Shown here: positions 36,185-45,628 of the stretch, piece by piece
How the letters are laid out: every line of letters starts with the position of its first letter
How positions within the stretch are numbered: the stretch's first letter is position 1
Source: Bacillota bacterium
GTDB lineage: Bacteria > Bacillota > Clostridia > Peptostreptococcales > Anaerovoracaceae
Length of the DNA: 64,000 bases
Reading direction: 5' to 3'
Assembly (NCBI GenBank): GCA_029006195.1
Contig: JAQXGH010000017.1
Coordinates: 19,699 to 83,698 of the forward strand
Program-made: the position numbers and the translations under genes
The notes under the pieces: generated by a model
Seen by the model: the letters and a program-made list of their open reading frames with translations, nothing else
Told to the model about the DNA's origin: nothing
The model's database searches: none

Positions 36185-37591
36185 ATGATATTAAGTAAGA
36201 CTCAGAGCTTGTGTCCTAAGTGTCACAAGCCTATTAACGCACTCTATATCGAGGAGAAGACGGGATGCTCCTGCTGCGAGGATGGTAAAGTTTATTTCGT
36301 GCAGCAGTGTCCGGAGCACGGCGAGTTTAAGACTCTGGCTTCGGAATCATCGGCGGATTTTAAGAGATGGGTGAAAAACCCTGTGATAAATATCCCGCCA
36401 AAGGAAGCTATAACTGAGGGTGATCCCGAGGACGCCAGCTGTCCGCTGCATTGCGGCACATGCACCAATCACTTGCAGACAGCATGCTGCGTACTTATCG
36501 ATATAACAGACAGATGCAATCAGTACTGTCCTTACTGTTTCGCGCGTGCGGATGAGGATGCGTCAAAGGCTAATGAGCCAACGCTTATAGAGCTTGAAGC
36601 TAAATTTGACAGATTGATTGAGCTTGGCGAGGAAGGAAGAGAATTCAATATTCAGCTTTCGGGCGGCGAGCCAACAGTCAGAGATGATCTTCCTGAGATT
36701 ATTCGCATGGCGAAATCTAAGGGTTTCGAGTATATCCAGATTAACTCAAATGGCAAGAGACTCGCTGAAGAAGATGGCTACGCCAAGACTTTGGCAGATG
36801 CCGGTGCGTCAGTTATATTCATGCAATTTGATGGAACTGATGATGAGATATACATGAAGCTGAGGGGCCAGGCTCTATTTGAAACAAAAGTCAAGGCCAT
36901 AAGAAACTGCGAGAAGGCAGGTCTGGCGGTAACGCTAGTGCCGACAATTGTTAAAGGTGTAAACGACCAGAATATTGGTGAAATGATGGATTTCTTAGTT
37001 GATAATGTCAACGTTGTCAAAGGCATCCATTTCCAGCCAGCAAGCTTCTTTGGCAGATATCCGGATGGAGACGAGCTTGAAGGCAGAATCACAATGTTCG
37101 GGCTGCTCCGTCAGTTGGAAGCTCAAAGGCCTGAATTCAAATATGAGGACTCACTTCCGATTGCTACCGGTCATACGCTTTGTTGCTTTTACAGCACATA
37201 CATCAAAGAACCGGATGGAAGCGTTAGATGCACAGTGACAAATAAGCAGAAGGATGAGGGCGTAAGTTGCTGCTGTGATATGACTCAGGCAGACCAGCTG
37301 GAAGTAATAAAGAAGGACAGAGACTACGTTCTCAATAAGTGGGATGTTAAGGTTCCAGAAGAGACTTGCTGTTGCTGCTGTGATCAGCCACAGGTGGGGA
37401 GCTCAGAGGAAATCACTGACATCGACGAATTCCTCAGCTACTACAGAAGGAACACATTCACAGTTACCGGAATGGCATTCCAGGATATCACTAACCTTGA
37501 TGCAGAACGTCTAAAAAGATGCAGAGTCGTTCAGCTGACTGATGATAACAGACTGGTGCCTTTCTGCGCATACAACACTATTTATAGATAA
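36185..37591 (+). CDS. Radical SAM protein, MoaA-like (recalled as TrsS-like)
   Basis: CNQYCPYCF radical SAM motif; 'QLSGGEPTVRDDLPEIIRMAKSKGFEYIQINSNG'; extra Cys clusters SCCCD and TCCCCCDQP. Confidence 0.85.
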   Translation: MILSKTQSLCPKCHKPINALYIEEKTGCSCCEDGKVYFVQQCPEHGEFKTLASESSADFKRWVKNPVINIPPKEAITEGDPEDASCPLHCGTCTNHLQTACCVLIDITDRCNQYCPYCFARADEDASKANEPTLIELEAKFDRLIELGEEGREFNIQLSGGEPTVRDDLPEIIRMAKSKGFEYIQINSNGKRLAEEDGYAKTLADAGASVIFMQFDGTDDEIYMKLRGQALFETKVKAIRNCEKAGLAVTLVPTIVKGVNDQNIGEMMDFLVDNVNVVKGIHFQPASFFGRYPDGDELEGRITMFGLLRQLEAQRPEFKYEDSLPIATGHTLCCFYSTYIKEPDGSVRCTVTNKQKDEGVSCCCDMTQADQLEVIKKDRDYVLNKWDVKVPEETCCCCCDQPQVGSSEEITDIDEFLSYYRRNTFTVTGMAFQDITNLDAERLKRCRVVQLTDDNRLVPFCAYNTIYR

Positions 37592-37608
37592 AAAAGGAGT
37601 TTTACATA

Positions 37609-38334
37609 ATGTCAATCGAAAGACCTGGTGAATTCAAAATCACCGACAGAGCACTGGAAATCGCTAATTTCAAAGAGGGCAGCAGAATTCTAGATATCGG
37701 CTGCGGAGAAGGTGATACAGTAAATCATCTTAACGAAATGGGAATGAAGGCTGAAGGTATCGAAATGAACCTGACTAAAATAGTAGAAGCCAAGAAAAAA
37801 TTCCCTGGAATCAATGTTAATTATGGCGACGGCGAATTCCTGGATGAGTGGCCATCATACACATTTGACGGAATCACAATGGAATGCGTTCTCAGCCTTA
37901 TAAATATACCTGAAGAATCACTGAACGAAGCCTACTGCGTTCTCAAAAAGGGCGGCAAGCTCATAATCACTGACCTTTATGAGAGGGACCCTGATCCTAA
38001 GCAGATGGCAGTCGTGGCGATGGAAGCCAAGAGACAGTCAAGACTTCCTCATCACGAAGGCGACTGCGAAAACAGAGGGCTCAAATACGTTGACTTCAGA
38101 TTTGAAGGCGCTTTCTATAAGGAACCGCTCATCAAAATGATCGAAGAAGTGGGATTTAAGGTTAAAGCCTTTGAAGACTTTTCGATAGAGCTCGACAATT
38201 ATGCGGCTCAGATCATGCTTGATGGCGGTAAACTGGAAGACGCGTGCAAAGGCCTCAAACTCGAGCACAATGGCCAGAGAAGAAAGATCGGCTATTTTAT
38301 GATCGTAGCTGAGAAGCCTTTGCTTACAAGATAG
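37609..38334 (+). CDS. Class I SAM methyltransferase (recalled as DVU_1556-like)
   Basis: 'GSRILDIGCGEGDTVNHLNEMGMKAEGIEMN'; position after radical SAM gene. Confidence 0.85.
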   Translation: MSIERPGEFKITDRALEIANFKEGSRILDIGCGEGDTVNHLNEMGMKAEGIEMNLTKIVEAKKKFPGINVNYGDGEFLDEWPSYTFDGITMECVLSLINIPEESLNEAYCVLKKGGKLIITDLYERDPDPKQMAVVAMEAKRQSRLPHHEGDCENRGLKYVDFRFEGAFYKEPLIKMIEEVGFKVKAFEDFSIELDNYAAQIMLDGGKLEDACKGLKLEHNGQRRKIGYFMIVAEKPLLTR

Positions 38335-38360
38335 ACTAAAAGAAAGGAACATACTTCAAC

Positions 38361-39464
38361 ATGATAAAACACCTGGACATCTGGACAGCAACTAAAGTAC
38401 GCGATGCAGCTCACGATCCATATGCGGCTCTGACTAGAGAAGAAATAAACGCATATACAATCGAAAGACTCAAAGAGCAGCTTCTCTACGTAACAGAAAA
38501 CAGCGTTTTATATCAGGATCTTTACAAGGACATAGACATCAAGGCAATGTGTCAGCTGGAGGGCTCAGAATTCATGAAAGCCTTCAGAACGCTGCCTCCG
38601 ACAACTCCTGAAATGCTGAAAGAAAGAGAAACTGACTTCCTCTGCGTGAGCCAGTCTGAAATCAGCCGCATCGTTACACTGCCTACAAGCGGCAGCACAG
38701 GAAAGCCAAAGCGCGTTTACTTCACAGAAGAAGACCAGCAGCTGACAGTGGATTTCTTTAACCACGGAATGAGACTCATCTGCGATCCTAGCGATGTTGT
38801 ACTCATCCTAATGCCTGCTAATGTTCCGGGTTCCATCGGTAAACTCTTAGGCCAGGGCCTTCGCGACATGGGTGCAAAGGCTATAGAATACGGCCTTCCG
38901 GTTTCTATTAAAGATGAGGCTGCTGATATTATCGATATCATGAAGAAGGAGAAGGTTACTTCGATCGTAGCTCTCCCAACTCATATGATTAAGCTGGCAA
39001 GAGAAGCTGAAAGCGCAGGAATCACTGACTATGATTCACCTGATTTTGTTCAGCTTAGAAGCATCCTGCTCAGTGCTGAATACGTTCCTGAAGAAACTGT
39101 AATGATGCTTGAGGAAACATTCGAATGCTGCATCTACGAACATTACGGCATGACTGAAATGGGACTGGGCTGCGCAGTAAGCTGCGGCTTTGGAAATGGT
39201 TATCATGTTCGGGAATCAGATCTTTTCCTGGAAATCGTCGACTCAAGAAACGGCGAACCTATGCCAGAAGGAGCATTTGGCGAAATCGTATTCACTACCC
39301 TCACAAGAAAGGGTATGCCATTCATCCGCTACAGAACAGGCGATTTCAGCAGATGGATCACAGAACCATGTATGTGCGGCAGCGTTCTTAAGCGTATAGA
39401 TAAGGTCGGCTCCAGAGATATCATCAAGGGAATGCTTGTTGATAGAATCAACGGTATTAAGTAA
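38361..39464 (+). CDS. AMP-dependent CoA ligase-like (PaaK family; recalled as DVU_1553-like)
   Basis: 'VTLPTSGSTGKPKRVYFTEEDQQ', 'IYEHYGMTEMGLGCAVSC', 'FIRYRTGDFSRW'. Confidence 0.85.
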   Translation: MIKHLDIWTATKVRDAAHDPYAALTREEINAYTIERLKEQLLYVTENSVLYQDLYKDIDIKAMCQLEGSEFMKAFRTLPPTTPEMLKERETDFLCVSQSEISRIVTLPTSGSTGKPKRVYFTEEDQQLTVDFFNHGMRLICDPSDVVLILMPANVPGSIGKLLGQGLRDMGAKAIEYGLPVSIKDEAADIIDIMKKEKVTSIVALPTHMIKLAREAESAGITDYDSPDFVQLRSILLSAEYVPEETVMMLEETFECCIYEHYGMTEMGLGCAVSCGFGNGYHVRESDLFLEIVDSRNGEPMPEGAFGEIVFTTLTRKGMPFIRYRTGDFSRWITEPCMCGSVLKRIDKVGSRDIIKGMLVDRINGIK

Positions 39465-39476
39465 GGAGGGGAAGAA

Positions 39477-40913
39477 GTGATTAGAATCGGATATAACAGA
39501 GATTTGGTCGGAGATTTCAATGAAAGATTCGGCGTAATAATTCTGGCTGCAGGCAAGTCAAGCAGAATGAACGACTTTAAGCCACTGCTTCCAGTTGACG
39601 GCATGAGCGCTCTTGAAGGTCTCATTGAAGCCACTAAAATCGCAGGTGTTACAGACATCGCTGTAGTAACTGGATATAAGCGCGAAGAACTGTCAGATAT
39701 TATAGCAGCTTCCGGCGCAAAAGAAATATACAACGAAAACTACGAGGACGGTATGTTCTCATCAATAAAAGCTGGCCTGACTGGAGCAGAAGAAGGCTTT
39801 GACGATAAGGAAGGCTTCCTTCTTATGCCAGTTGACTGCCCGCTGATCAGCGCCAGAGTTCTTCGTGAACTCATGTCAGTGGCAGGCACAGAAACTACAC
39901 CTGAAGGCTATGAAGAATTCGCAGTAGTTACATATGAAGGAAAGAAGGGCCATCCGCTCTACATCCCTCGCGGCTACATCGCAGAAATCTGCGAGTACGA
40001 CGGACCTGGCGGACTCAAGGCCATCACAGACAAGTACTGGGATAGAATGAAGCGTGTAGCTGTTGACGAAGAAGGCGTTATCCTCGATATGGACACACCG
40101 GAAGGATACCAGGATATCATTAATTTCGTATCCAAAGGCTTCAAACGCGAAAAGTTAGAACTCCTGACAGCCCGCAAGAGAATTTTCCTGGTGCGCCATG
40201 GCGAAACTCAGCAGCACGATGAACCTGTATTCATCGGCCAGTATGATGTTCCGCTTTCAGATGAAGGGCGTTCGCAGGCTTTGGAAGCTGCCAAAGGAAT
40301 CGCAGCAGGCATGCAGGAAGACGTAGAAGCTGAAATGATGGGTATGGACAAGTTTGGCAGAGAACCAATGCCAGCAATCGAAAGAATCTACTCGAGCGAT
40401 TTATCACGTGCAGCAGAAACCGCAGAAATCATCAAGGATTACCTGAATGAGCATTTCGCAATGGCTGGGCTGAACCTGGACGTACGCTACGATGAGGGTC
40501 TTCGCGAAATCAATCTGGGCGCTTGGGAAGGCAAAGCCATCAGCCAGGTCCAGGCGGAAGACCCTGTTGGTTACGAACGTCGCGGCAAAGAAATGTTCAC
40601 ATACAAAACTGAAGGAGCAGAAAACTTCTACGATATGCAGTACAGAGTTCTGGGCGCATTCCGCGAGATCCTCAGAAACGATGATGCCAAGGATATCATC
40701 ATCATCGCACACAGCGGCGTAATCCGCGCTCTTGAAAACAACATCAACGACCTGCGCGTCGACGATGACTGGGATCCAATCCCTAAGGGCGGCTTCCGCA
40801 TGTTCACACCATTCCCTGTGAAAAACGAAAAGCCAGAGGAAGATGCAGGCGAAAAGCCAATGAACATGAACGACATGACGCTTGAAGCGTGTCTGGAATA
40901 CTACAAACAGTAA
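39477..40913 (+). CDS. MobA/MocA-like NTP transferase fused to histidine phosphatase (recalled as DVU_1551-like)
   Basis: 'VIILAAGKSSRMNDFKPLLPVDGMSAL'; 'IFLVRHGETQQHDEPVFIGQYDVPLSDEGRSQA'. Confidence 0.88.
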   Translation: MIRIGYNRDLVGDFNERFGVIILAAGKSSRMNDFKPLLPVDGMSALEGLIEATKIAGVTDIAVVTGYKREELSDIIAASGAKEIYNENYEDGMFSSIKAGLTGAEEGFDDKEGFLLMPVDCPLISARVLRELMSVAGTETTPEGYEEFAVVTYEGKKGHPLYIPRGYIAEICEYDGPGGLKAITDKYWDRMKRVAVDEEGVILDMDTPEGYQDIINFVSKGFKREKLELLTARKRIFLVRHGETQQHDEPVFIGQYDVPLSDEGRSQALEAAKGIAAGMQEDVEAEMMGMDKFGREPMPAIERIYSSDLSRAAETAEIIKDYLNEHFAMAGLNLDVRYDEGLREINLGAWEGKAISQVQAEDPVGYERRGKEMFTYKTEGAENFYDMQYRVLGAFREILRNDDAKDIIIIAHSGVIRALENNINDLRVDDDWDPIPKGGFRMFTPFPVKNEKPEEDAGEKPMNMNDMTLEACLEYYKQ

Positions 40914-40945
40914 ACATTCGTATGATAAAAGTAATATGAACTCAA

Positions 40946-41707
40946 TCAAGGTTTTGATTTCAGCGTGAGTGCTGTTCCGTACTGTTTGAATTTGATGCCG
41001 GTAGCGACTTCGATTGCGTGGTGCCTGATTTCAGGGCCAGGGCAGAAACCGTTCAGTTCGATTGCGCCTCTTTCGAAGAGCTCGCGGCTCATTGGGGTGC
41101 TCGGTCCGAGGACTATCGGGTTGTTTGCGATGTCCAGGAGGCGGGGGAGTGTTTTGTTTATAAAAGCTGATCCTGTGATGAAGGCGTAGTCGCATTCGGG
41201 CAGGATGTATTCGCAGGCTGAATCTGGGAAGTCGCCAGGCTGTGGTTTACGTTCCAGAACGTACAGCTCGGAGTCAGTCAAATATTCTTCGAGTTTTGTG
41301 AAGTGGCCGACTACTGCGACTTTCTTGCCGGCTGCCAAAGATTTGTAGTCGTTGAAACCGTTGGAAGCGTTTGGCTTTTGGGACATGCCGCGAAAAAGCT
41401 TTGGGTCCGTCAGATGATGATAGGAGTTGAGGTAAGCGTTGAGTGCCGCGGTTCCGATGGAAGCTTCGAGGAAGTTCCAGGATTCGCAGTAGCATGCGGC
41501 GTCTTTAAGGGGCATGCCTAGGAAATCGTGATTCGCAATTCCGGAGAACTCAAAAAGGTCAAAGTCTTGTTCGTTGACTGTGACCGCCATTCCTACATAT
41601 TCGCCGGCTCCGACGATGGTCCAAACTTCGCCAACGTGCACGAAGTCGATTACTGCGTCTAAATCGTCAGGTATTTCATCTATTATTTTGTCATAAAATT
41701 TCCACAT
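40946..41707 (-). CDS. DUF364/DUF4213-type putative heavy-metal chelation protein
   Basis: Start MWKFYDKIIDEIPDD at 41707; 'GIANHDFLGMPLKDAACYCES', 'GTAALNAYLNS', 'FITGSAFINKTLPRLLDIANNP..VLGPSTPMSRELFERGAIELNGF'. Confidence 0.75.
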   Translation of the reverse strand: MWKFYDKIIDEIPDDLDAVIDFVHVGEVWTIVGAGEYVGMAVTVNEQDFDLFEFSGIANHDFLGMPLKDAACYCESWNFLEASIGTAALNAYLNSYHHLTDPKLFRGMSQKPNASNGFNDYKSLAAGKKVAVVGHFTKLEEYLTDSELYVLERKPQPGDFPDSACEYILPECDYAFITGSAFINKTLPRLLDIANNPIVLGPSTPMSRELFERGAIELNGFCPGPEIRHHAIEVATGIKFKQYGTALTLKSKP

Positions 41708-41711
41708 AATT

Positions 41712-42341
41712 TTATCCTTTTTGAATGTGAGCGCAGATAAATGCGCAGACCGCCTCGCGTGCCTCATCAGAAGTTTGGGCATCGCGGTCAAAATAGAGAA
41801 TCGAGCCGCCAAGCTCGCCCTCGATGAAGCGGTGAAGATCTGCGTTAAGCTTGACCAGGCTGGCATCCATTCGCTTCGTGCTTTCGGGGTGCTTGATGAC
41901 TCCTATGCACGGGATGCCTGACGCCAGCAGGTTCGTGAGTGCTTGACGGTAGACTGGAACTGCCAATTCGTGGCCGCCGATCTCGTCGAGTAAGACGAGT
42001 GGTGGTGAAGTGCTAAGCGCATCGGTGAGGTAGTCGAGGGCAATGCCTTCGAAAACTTCGGAGTGCTTTTTCATTCCGAATTCGCCGAAATATTTGAATA
42101 TGCCTTTGGCAAGGCATTCGTCTGCATCAAGATTAGGCCAGCCTGAAATAACTTCGTTCAGCGGGCGGGTCAGCGGTTCGCCTGCGGCTGCGATGCGAAA
42201 GGCAATGGTGTCACCGCCGGAAGTGAGGCGCTGACTTGTGAAGCCGGCCAGCGATGAGCAATCGAAGCTGGCGAGCGCCTGGCGTATTAAAGTCGATTTG
42301 CCCGTTTGGATAGGGCCTTCGAGAAATAGCAGTTTAGACAT
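41712..42341 (-). CDS. THEP1-like P-loop nucleoside-triphosphatase
   Basis: 'LFLEGPIQTGKSTLIRQAL'; 'PLVLLDEIGGHELA'; start MSKLLF at 42341. Confidence 0.75.
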   Translation of the reverse strand: MSKLLFLEGPIQTGKSTLIRQALASFDCSSLAGFTSQRLTSGGDTIAFRIAAAGEPLTRPLNEVISGWPNLDADECLAKGIFKYFGEFGMKKHSEVFEGIALDYLTDALSTSPPLVLLDEIGGHELAVPVYRQALTNLLASGIPCIGVIKHPESTKRMDASLVKLNADLHRFIEGELGGSILYFDRDAQTSDEAREAVCAFICAHIQKG

Positions 42342-42355
42342 AGTAGCGAGATCCT

Positions 42356-43213
42356 TTACTTGTAAGCGACAGTTCTTTCTGCGCACTTGCCGAACATGTG
42401 ATAGCCGCTGGCACCTTCGCTGATGTAGTCCAGGGCCATGTCTGGGTCAGTTACTATAATGCCGCCAGCGCATGTAACGCCTGCGTCAAAGAGTGCATCA
42501 GGGAGCATGCTGACAGTTGGACCTGTTACGATGATAGTAGCGTCTGGTTTAGCAAGTTCTAAAAGGCCTGCCAGAGTATCGTTTAACATAGTAACGCCGG
42601 TGATAACCAGAAGGTCAGCATCTGGCACTACAGTTGCAGCCTGATCTGCTGGAACGAAATGCTCCATTTCGGCTGCTTTGAGAGTGCGGGAATCCATTTC
42701 CAGAACGTGCCAATTGCAGTTTGACTGGCGGAGCTGGCGCATGATTGGAACCATGGCACCGACAACGACAGCGTGGTTATAATTATTAACGTCTACTTCA
42801 TCAAAAGCGTCACCGTAGGACATGCATGATGAAGGGCCGCCTGGAAGTTTGCCTTCTGCTTCAAGTACTGCGATCGAAAGCGCGTTCAGAGTTGAGATGC
42901 CAAGAGCGCATTTCAGAGGGTTGCTGTCAAAAATATCTTCCAGGAAACCGCGGATAGGTGTGCCGGCCATTTTGCCGGCATACGGCATAGCTTTGGCGGA
43001 AGTTGGGCAGCAAACAGCTGCGGGCATTTCCTTGATAGGTGTAAAGCAAAGGCCACCGTGCCCGGTTGAAATTTTCACTCCACTGAAGAAGAGCCCCAGT
43101 GTTGCGCGTTCAATTGTGATCTTATCTAAGGCGTCTTCGCCAAAAGCTGCTGTTGCACGAACTTTAACGGATTCGACACATTTCTGCAATAATTCAGATG
43201 ATTGCTTTTTCAT
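42356..43213 (-). CDS. DUF364-type putative heavy-metal chelation protein
   Basis: 'GISTLNALS', 'VVVGAMVPIMRQLRQSNCNWHVLEMDSRTL', 'LLVITGVTMLNDTLAGLLELAKPDATIIVTGPTVSMLPDALFDAGVTCAGG'. Confidence 0.8.
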   Translation of the reverse strand: MKKQSSELLQKCVESVKVRATAAFGEDALDKITIERATLGLFFSGVKISTGHGGLCFTPIKEMPAAVCCPTSAKAMPYAGKMAGTPIRGFLEDIFDSNPLKCALGISTLNALSIAVLEAEGKLPGGPSSCMSYGDAFDEVDVNNYNHAVVVGAMVPIMRQLRQSNCNWHVLEMDSRTLKAAEMEHFVPADQAATVVPDADLLVITGVTMLNDTLAGLLELAKPDATIIVTGPTVSMLPDALFDAGVTCAGGIIVTDPDMALDYISEGASGYHMFGKCAERTVAYK

Positions 43214-43312
43214 GTTAATACCTCGCTTAATAAAATATGATAGTGGTATGGGATAATTTTAAAAGTTATAATAAAAATAGTCAATAAAAGCAGGCAAAAT
43301 GGAGAAGTCATT

Positions 43313-44200
43313 ATGAGTATGATAAATTGGAATGAACTCTGGAAAGAAATGAACCGACAGGCGGGGACTGATAATTCCAGTGATTTTTGGGATGCTTTCG
43401 CACCTAGATTTAGAAAGAAAGTTAAGGATAAAGATCCATATGTTGAGCAGTTTTATGAACTGGCCGAGATAAAGCCAGGGGACACGCTTTTTGATATGGG
43501 GTGCGGTTCGGGTACTTTGGCTATCCCTTATGCGAAGAAAGGGCACGAAGTTTATGCTGCGGATTTTTCGCAAGGCATGCTGGATAATCTGATGATGGGA
43601 GCAGCAGAAGAAGGTGTGGCGGACAGGATACATCCTATTAAGCTGGACTGGAACGAGGACTGGAGCCAGAGAGAACTGCCTGTGTGCGATGTAGCTTTTT
43701 CATCAAGATCAATAATATGCGATGATCTGACGCAGGCGCTTAAGAATCTGGAATCCGTAGCCAGAAGAAGATGCTGCATGGCTGTTTGGGATAGTCCAAA
43801 CAGCGGCTATGACAGATACGTAGCAGATGCAGTGGGATATGAGAGACCTGGCTGCGGCACATATGTATACGTATTAAATGAGCTTATCGATAGGGATGTT
43901 TTCCCGGAGCTGCTCTTTGTTAAAAGCCCGTTCAGATCGTCAAAGTATGAGACTTTCGAGCAGGGAGTAGAGAAGCTTCGCGGCGGATTTGAAAGACCGC
44001 TTACGGAGGAGCAGGAGAGGATTTTCCTGGAATACTGCAATAAGCATCTGGTATTCCACATTGTAGAAGATGGAGGCGGTGTCAGTGCGAGAAAGGATGC
44101 GCAGGGCAAGAAGGAGTTCTGGCAGCTTGATCATGATACTATGTCAACGACTGCTTTCATAAGATGGGATAAAGAGAATGTTTATGGCAAAATCAGATAA
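43313..44200 (+). CDS. Class I SAM-dependent methyltransferase
   Basis: 'PGDTLFDMGCGSGTLAIPYAKKGHEVYAADFSQGMLDNL'. Confidence 0.85.
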   Translation: MSMINWNELWKEMNRQAGTDNSSDFWDAFAPRFRKKVKDKDPYVEQFYELAEIKPGDTLFDMGCGSGTLAIPYAKKGHEVYAADFSQGMLDNLMMGAAEEGVADRIHPIKLDWNEDWSQRELPVCDVAFSSRSIICDDLTQALKNLESVARRRCCMAVWDSPNSGYDRYVADAVGYERPGCGTYVYVLNELIDRDVFPELLFVKSPFRSSKYETFEQGVEKLRGGFERPLTEEQERIFLEYCNKHLVFHIVEDGGGVSARKDAQGKKEFWQLDHDTMSTTAFIRWDKENVYGKIR

Positions 44201-45536
44201 CAAATTCATATATTTAGGAGACCCTCAGTGCGATAGGATTTCGGGAAACGGTCTTGATTACTCGGCGTGGGCCAGGATTCTTAAAAAGGCTATAAGCGCA
44301 TGCTGGACTAGTCAGGAGCTGGCGGAACCAAGTGATAAACTGATTGTCCTCGGTGGCGATTTGGTTAATGACGGAGATAATTCTGCGGAGTGGGAAGCCT
44401 TTTTTGGTGCGCTAAAAAGCGTGACAGCAGGCGGAAATTTCCGCGTGATTACGGCCACTGGGAATCATAGAAGAGTCATCAACTATGCAGACGTTCCGGA
44501 GTTTGCCAGAGAAATCCAGCTGCCTGCTAATGGGCCTGAAGGTTTCGAGAAGGATTTTTATTCTTATGATCAGGGCTGCATCCATTTTCAGGTGCTCAAT
44601 TCCAATCTGATGGGAACAAGGGATAAGACCTTTAGCAAGTACATAGGTGAATGGATAAAAAGAGATTTAAGAGATAACAGGAATCCAGTGATCATAACCG
44701 TGATGCACCATCCGATGTTTACTGTCGGAAGGTCCAGGGATGATGATTACAGGGCCAAAGTTATGAGAGATAATTACCTGGGGCTACTCAGCAAGAATGG
44801 AGTAGACTTCATCCTGTGTGGACATCAGCATGCTTACTGCAGGACTGATGGCAGCGTGGATGTTACGCAGATTATGGGACTTTCGGGAAATAAGTTTTTT
44901 AAGAATTTGCGGGCCGATAATATGGCGGTGATCATAGAAGGTACGCCTACTGCAACTATCTTCGAAACAGATGGCACGGTGATAAAGATGGAGACTTTCG
45001 ATGAAGCGGGACGCGTGCTTGACTGTTTGGAGAAAGATGTAAGGCCAAACAAGAAGCATGAGTGCAGCACCTGCGATAAGGTGGCGAAGTGCTTCGGGCC
45101 TATGCCGAAGAAGCCAAGGCTTCCTGGAGGAAAACCGGAGCTTAAGATAATGGGCGATGGAATCGATGAAATGGTTATTTCACAGGAGGAAATGTCGAGG
45201 CTGCCGGACGTAACTCAAGTCTTCTCGAGAAGAATGAAGAATGGATATTCGGAAATTCGGGTTACGGGCAAAAGCCTCAGGGGCATTTTAGAAATGGCCG
45301 GAGTAGATACAACTAACGAGAATGCAACTTTCGCACTTACAACTGACCTGGGGATACAGCATATATTGACGGCAGATGATCTCTTTAAGGGCAGATGGTA
45401 TGGGGATGGTCAGGAAAAGCCTGCACAGGCTTTGCTTACATCAGATTATCAACTTGCGGTGGGCCAAGTTAATGAAACAGAGTTCAATGTCCGAAAGTGG
45501 TACGTTAATATTCGAGAAATAGATGTGATTATTTAG
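44178..45536 (+). CDS. Cytosolic metallophosphoesterase fused to a SUOX-like module
   Basis: 'YLGDPQCDR..VLGGDLVNDGD..TATGNHRR..VMHHPMF..LCGHQHAY'; C-terminus 'EIRVTGKSLRGILEMAGVDTTNENATFALTTDLGIQHILTADDLF'; Cys linker CSTCDKVAKC. Confidence 0.8.
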   Translation: MFMAKSDNKFIYLGDPQCDRISGNGLDYSAWARILKKAISACWTSQELAEPSDKLIVLGGDLVNDGDNSAEWEAFFGALKSVTAGGNFRVITATGNHRRVINYADVPEFAREIQLPANGPEGFEKDFYSYDQGCIHFQVLNSNLMGTRDKTFSKYIGEWIKRDLRDNRNPVIITVMHHPMFTVGRSRDDDYRAKVMRDNYLGLLSKNGVDFILCGHQHAYCRTDGSVDVTQIMGLSGNKFFKNLRADNMAVIIEGTPTATIFETDGTVIKMETFDEAGRVLDCLEKDVRPNKKHECSTCDKVAKCFGPMPKKPRLPGGKPELKIMGDGIDEMVISQEEMSRLPDVTQVFSRRMKNGYSEIRVTGKSLRGILEMAGVDTTNENATFALTTDLGIQHILTADDLFKGRWYGDGQEKPAQALLTSDYQLAVGQVNETEFNVRKWYVNIREIDVII

Positions 45537-45628
45537 AAAATGAACACAAAAGTGCCATTTTTATTGTATAATATAGGGTGTTGAATTAGCATAAATTTTT
45601 TGATTTTAAATATAAGGGAGGTACTTCT

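Noticed and set aside
36185-37591. Selenocysteine (in-frame UGA) in the radical SAM or other island genes
   Set aside because: ORFs are uninterrupted with Cys at the suspicious positions; no UGA read-through is needed to explain any gene here
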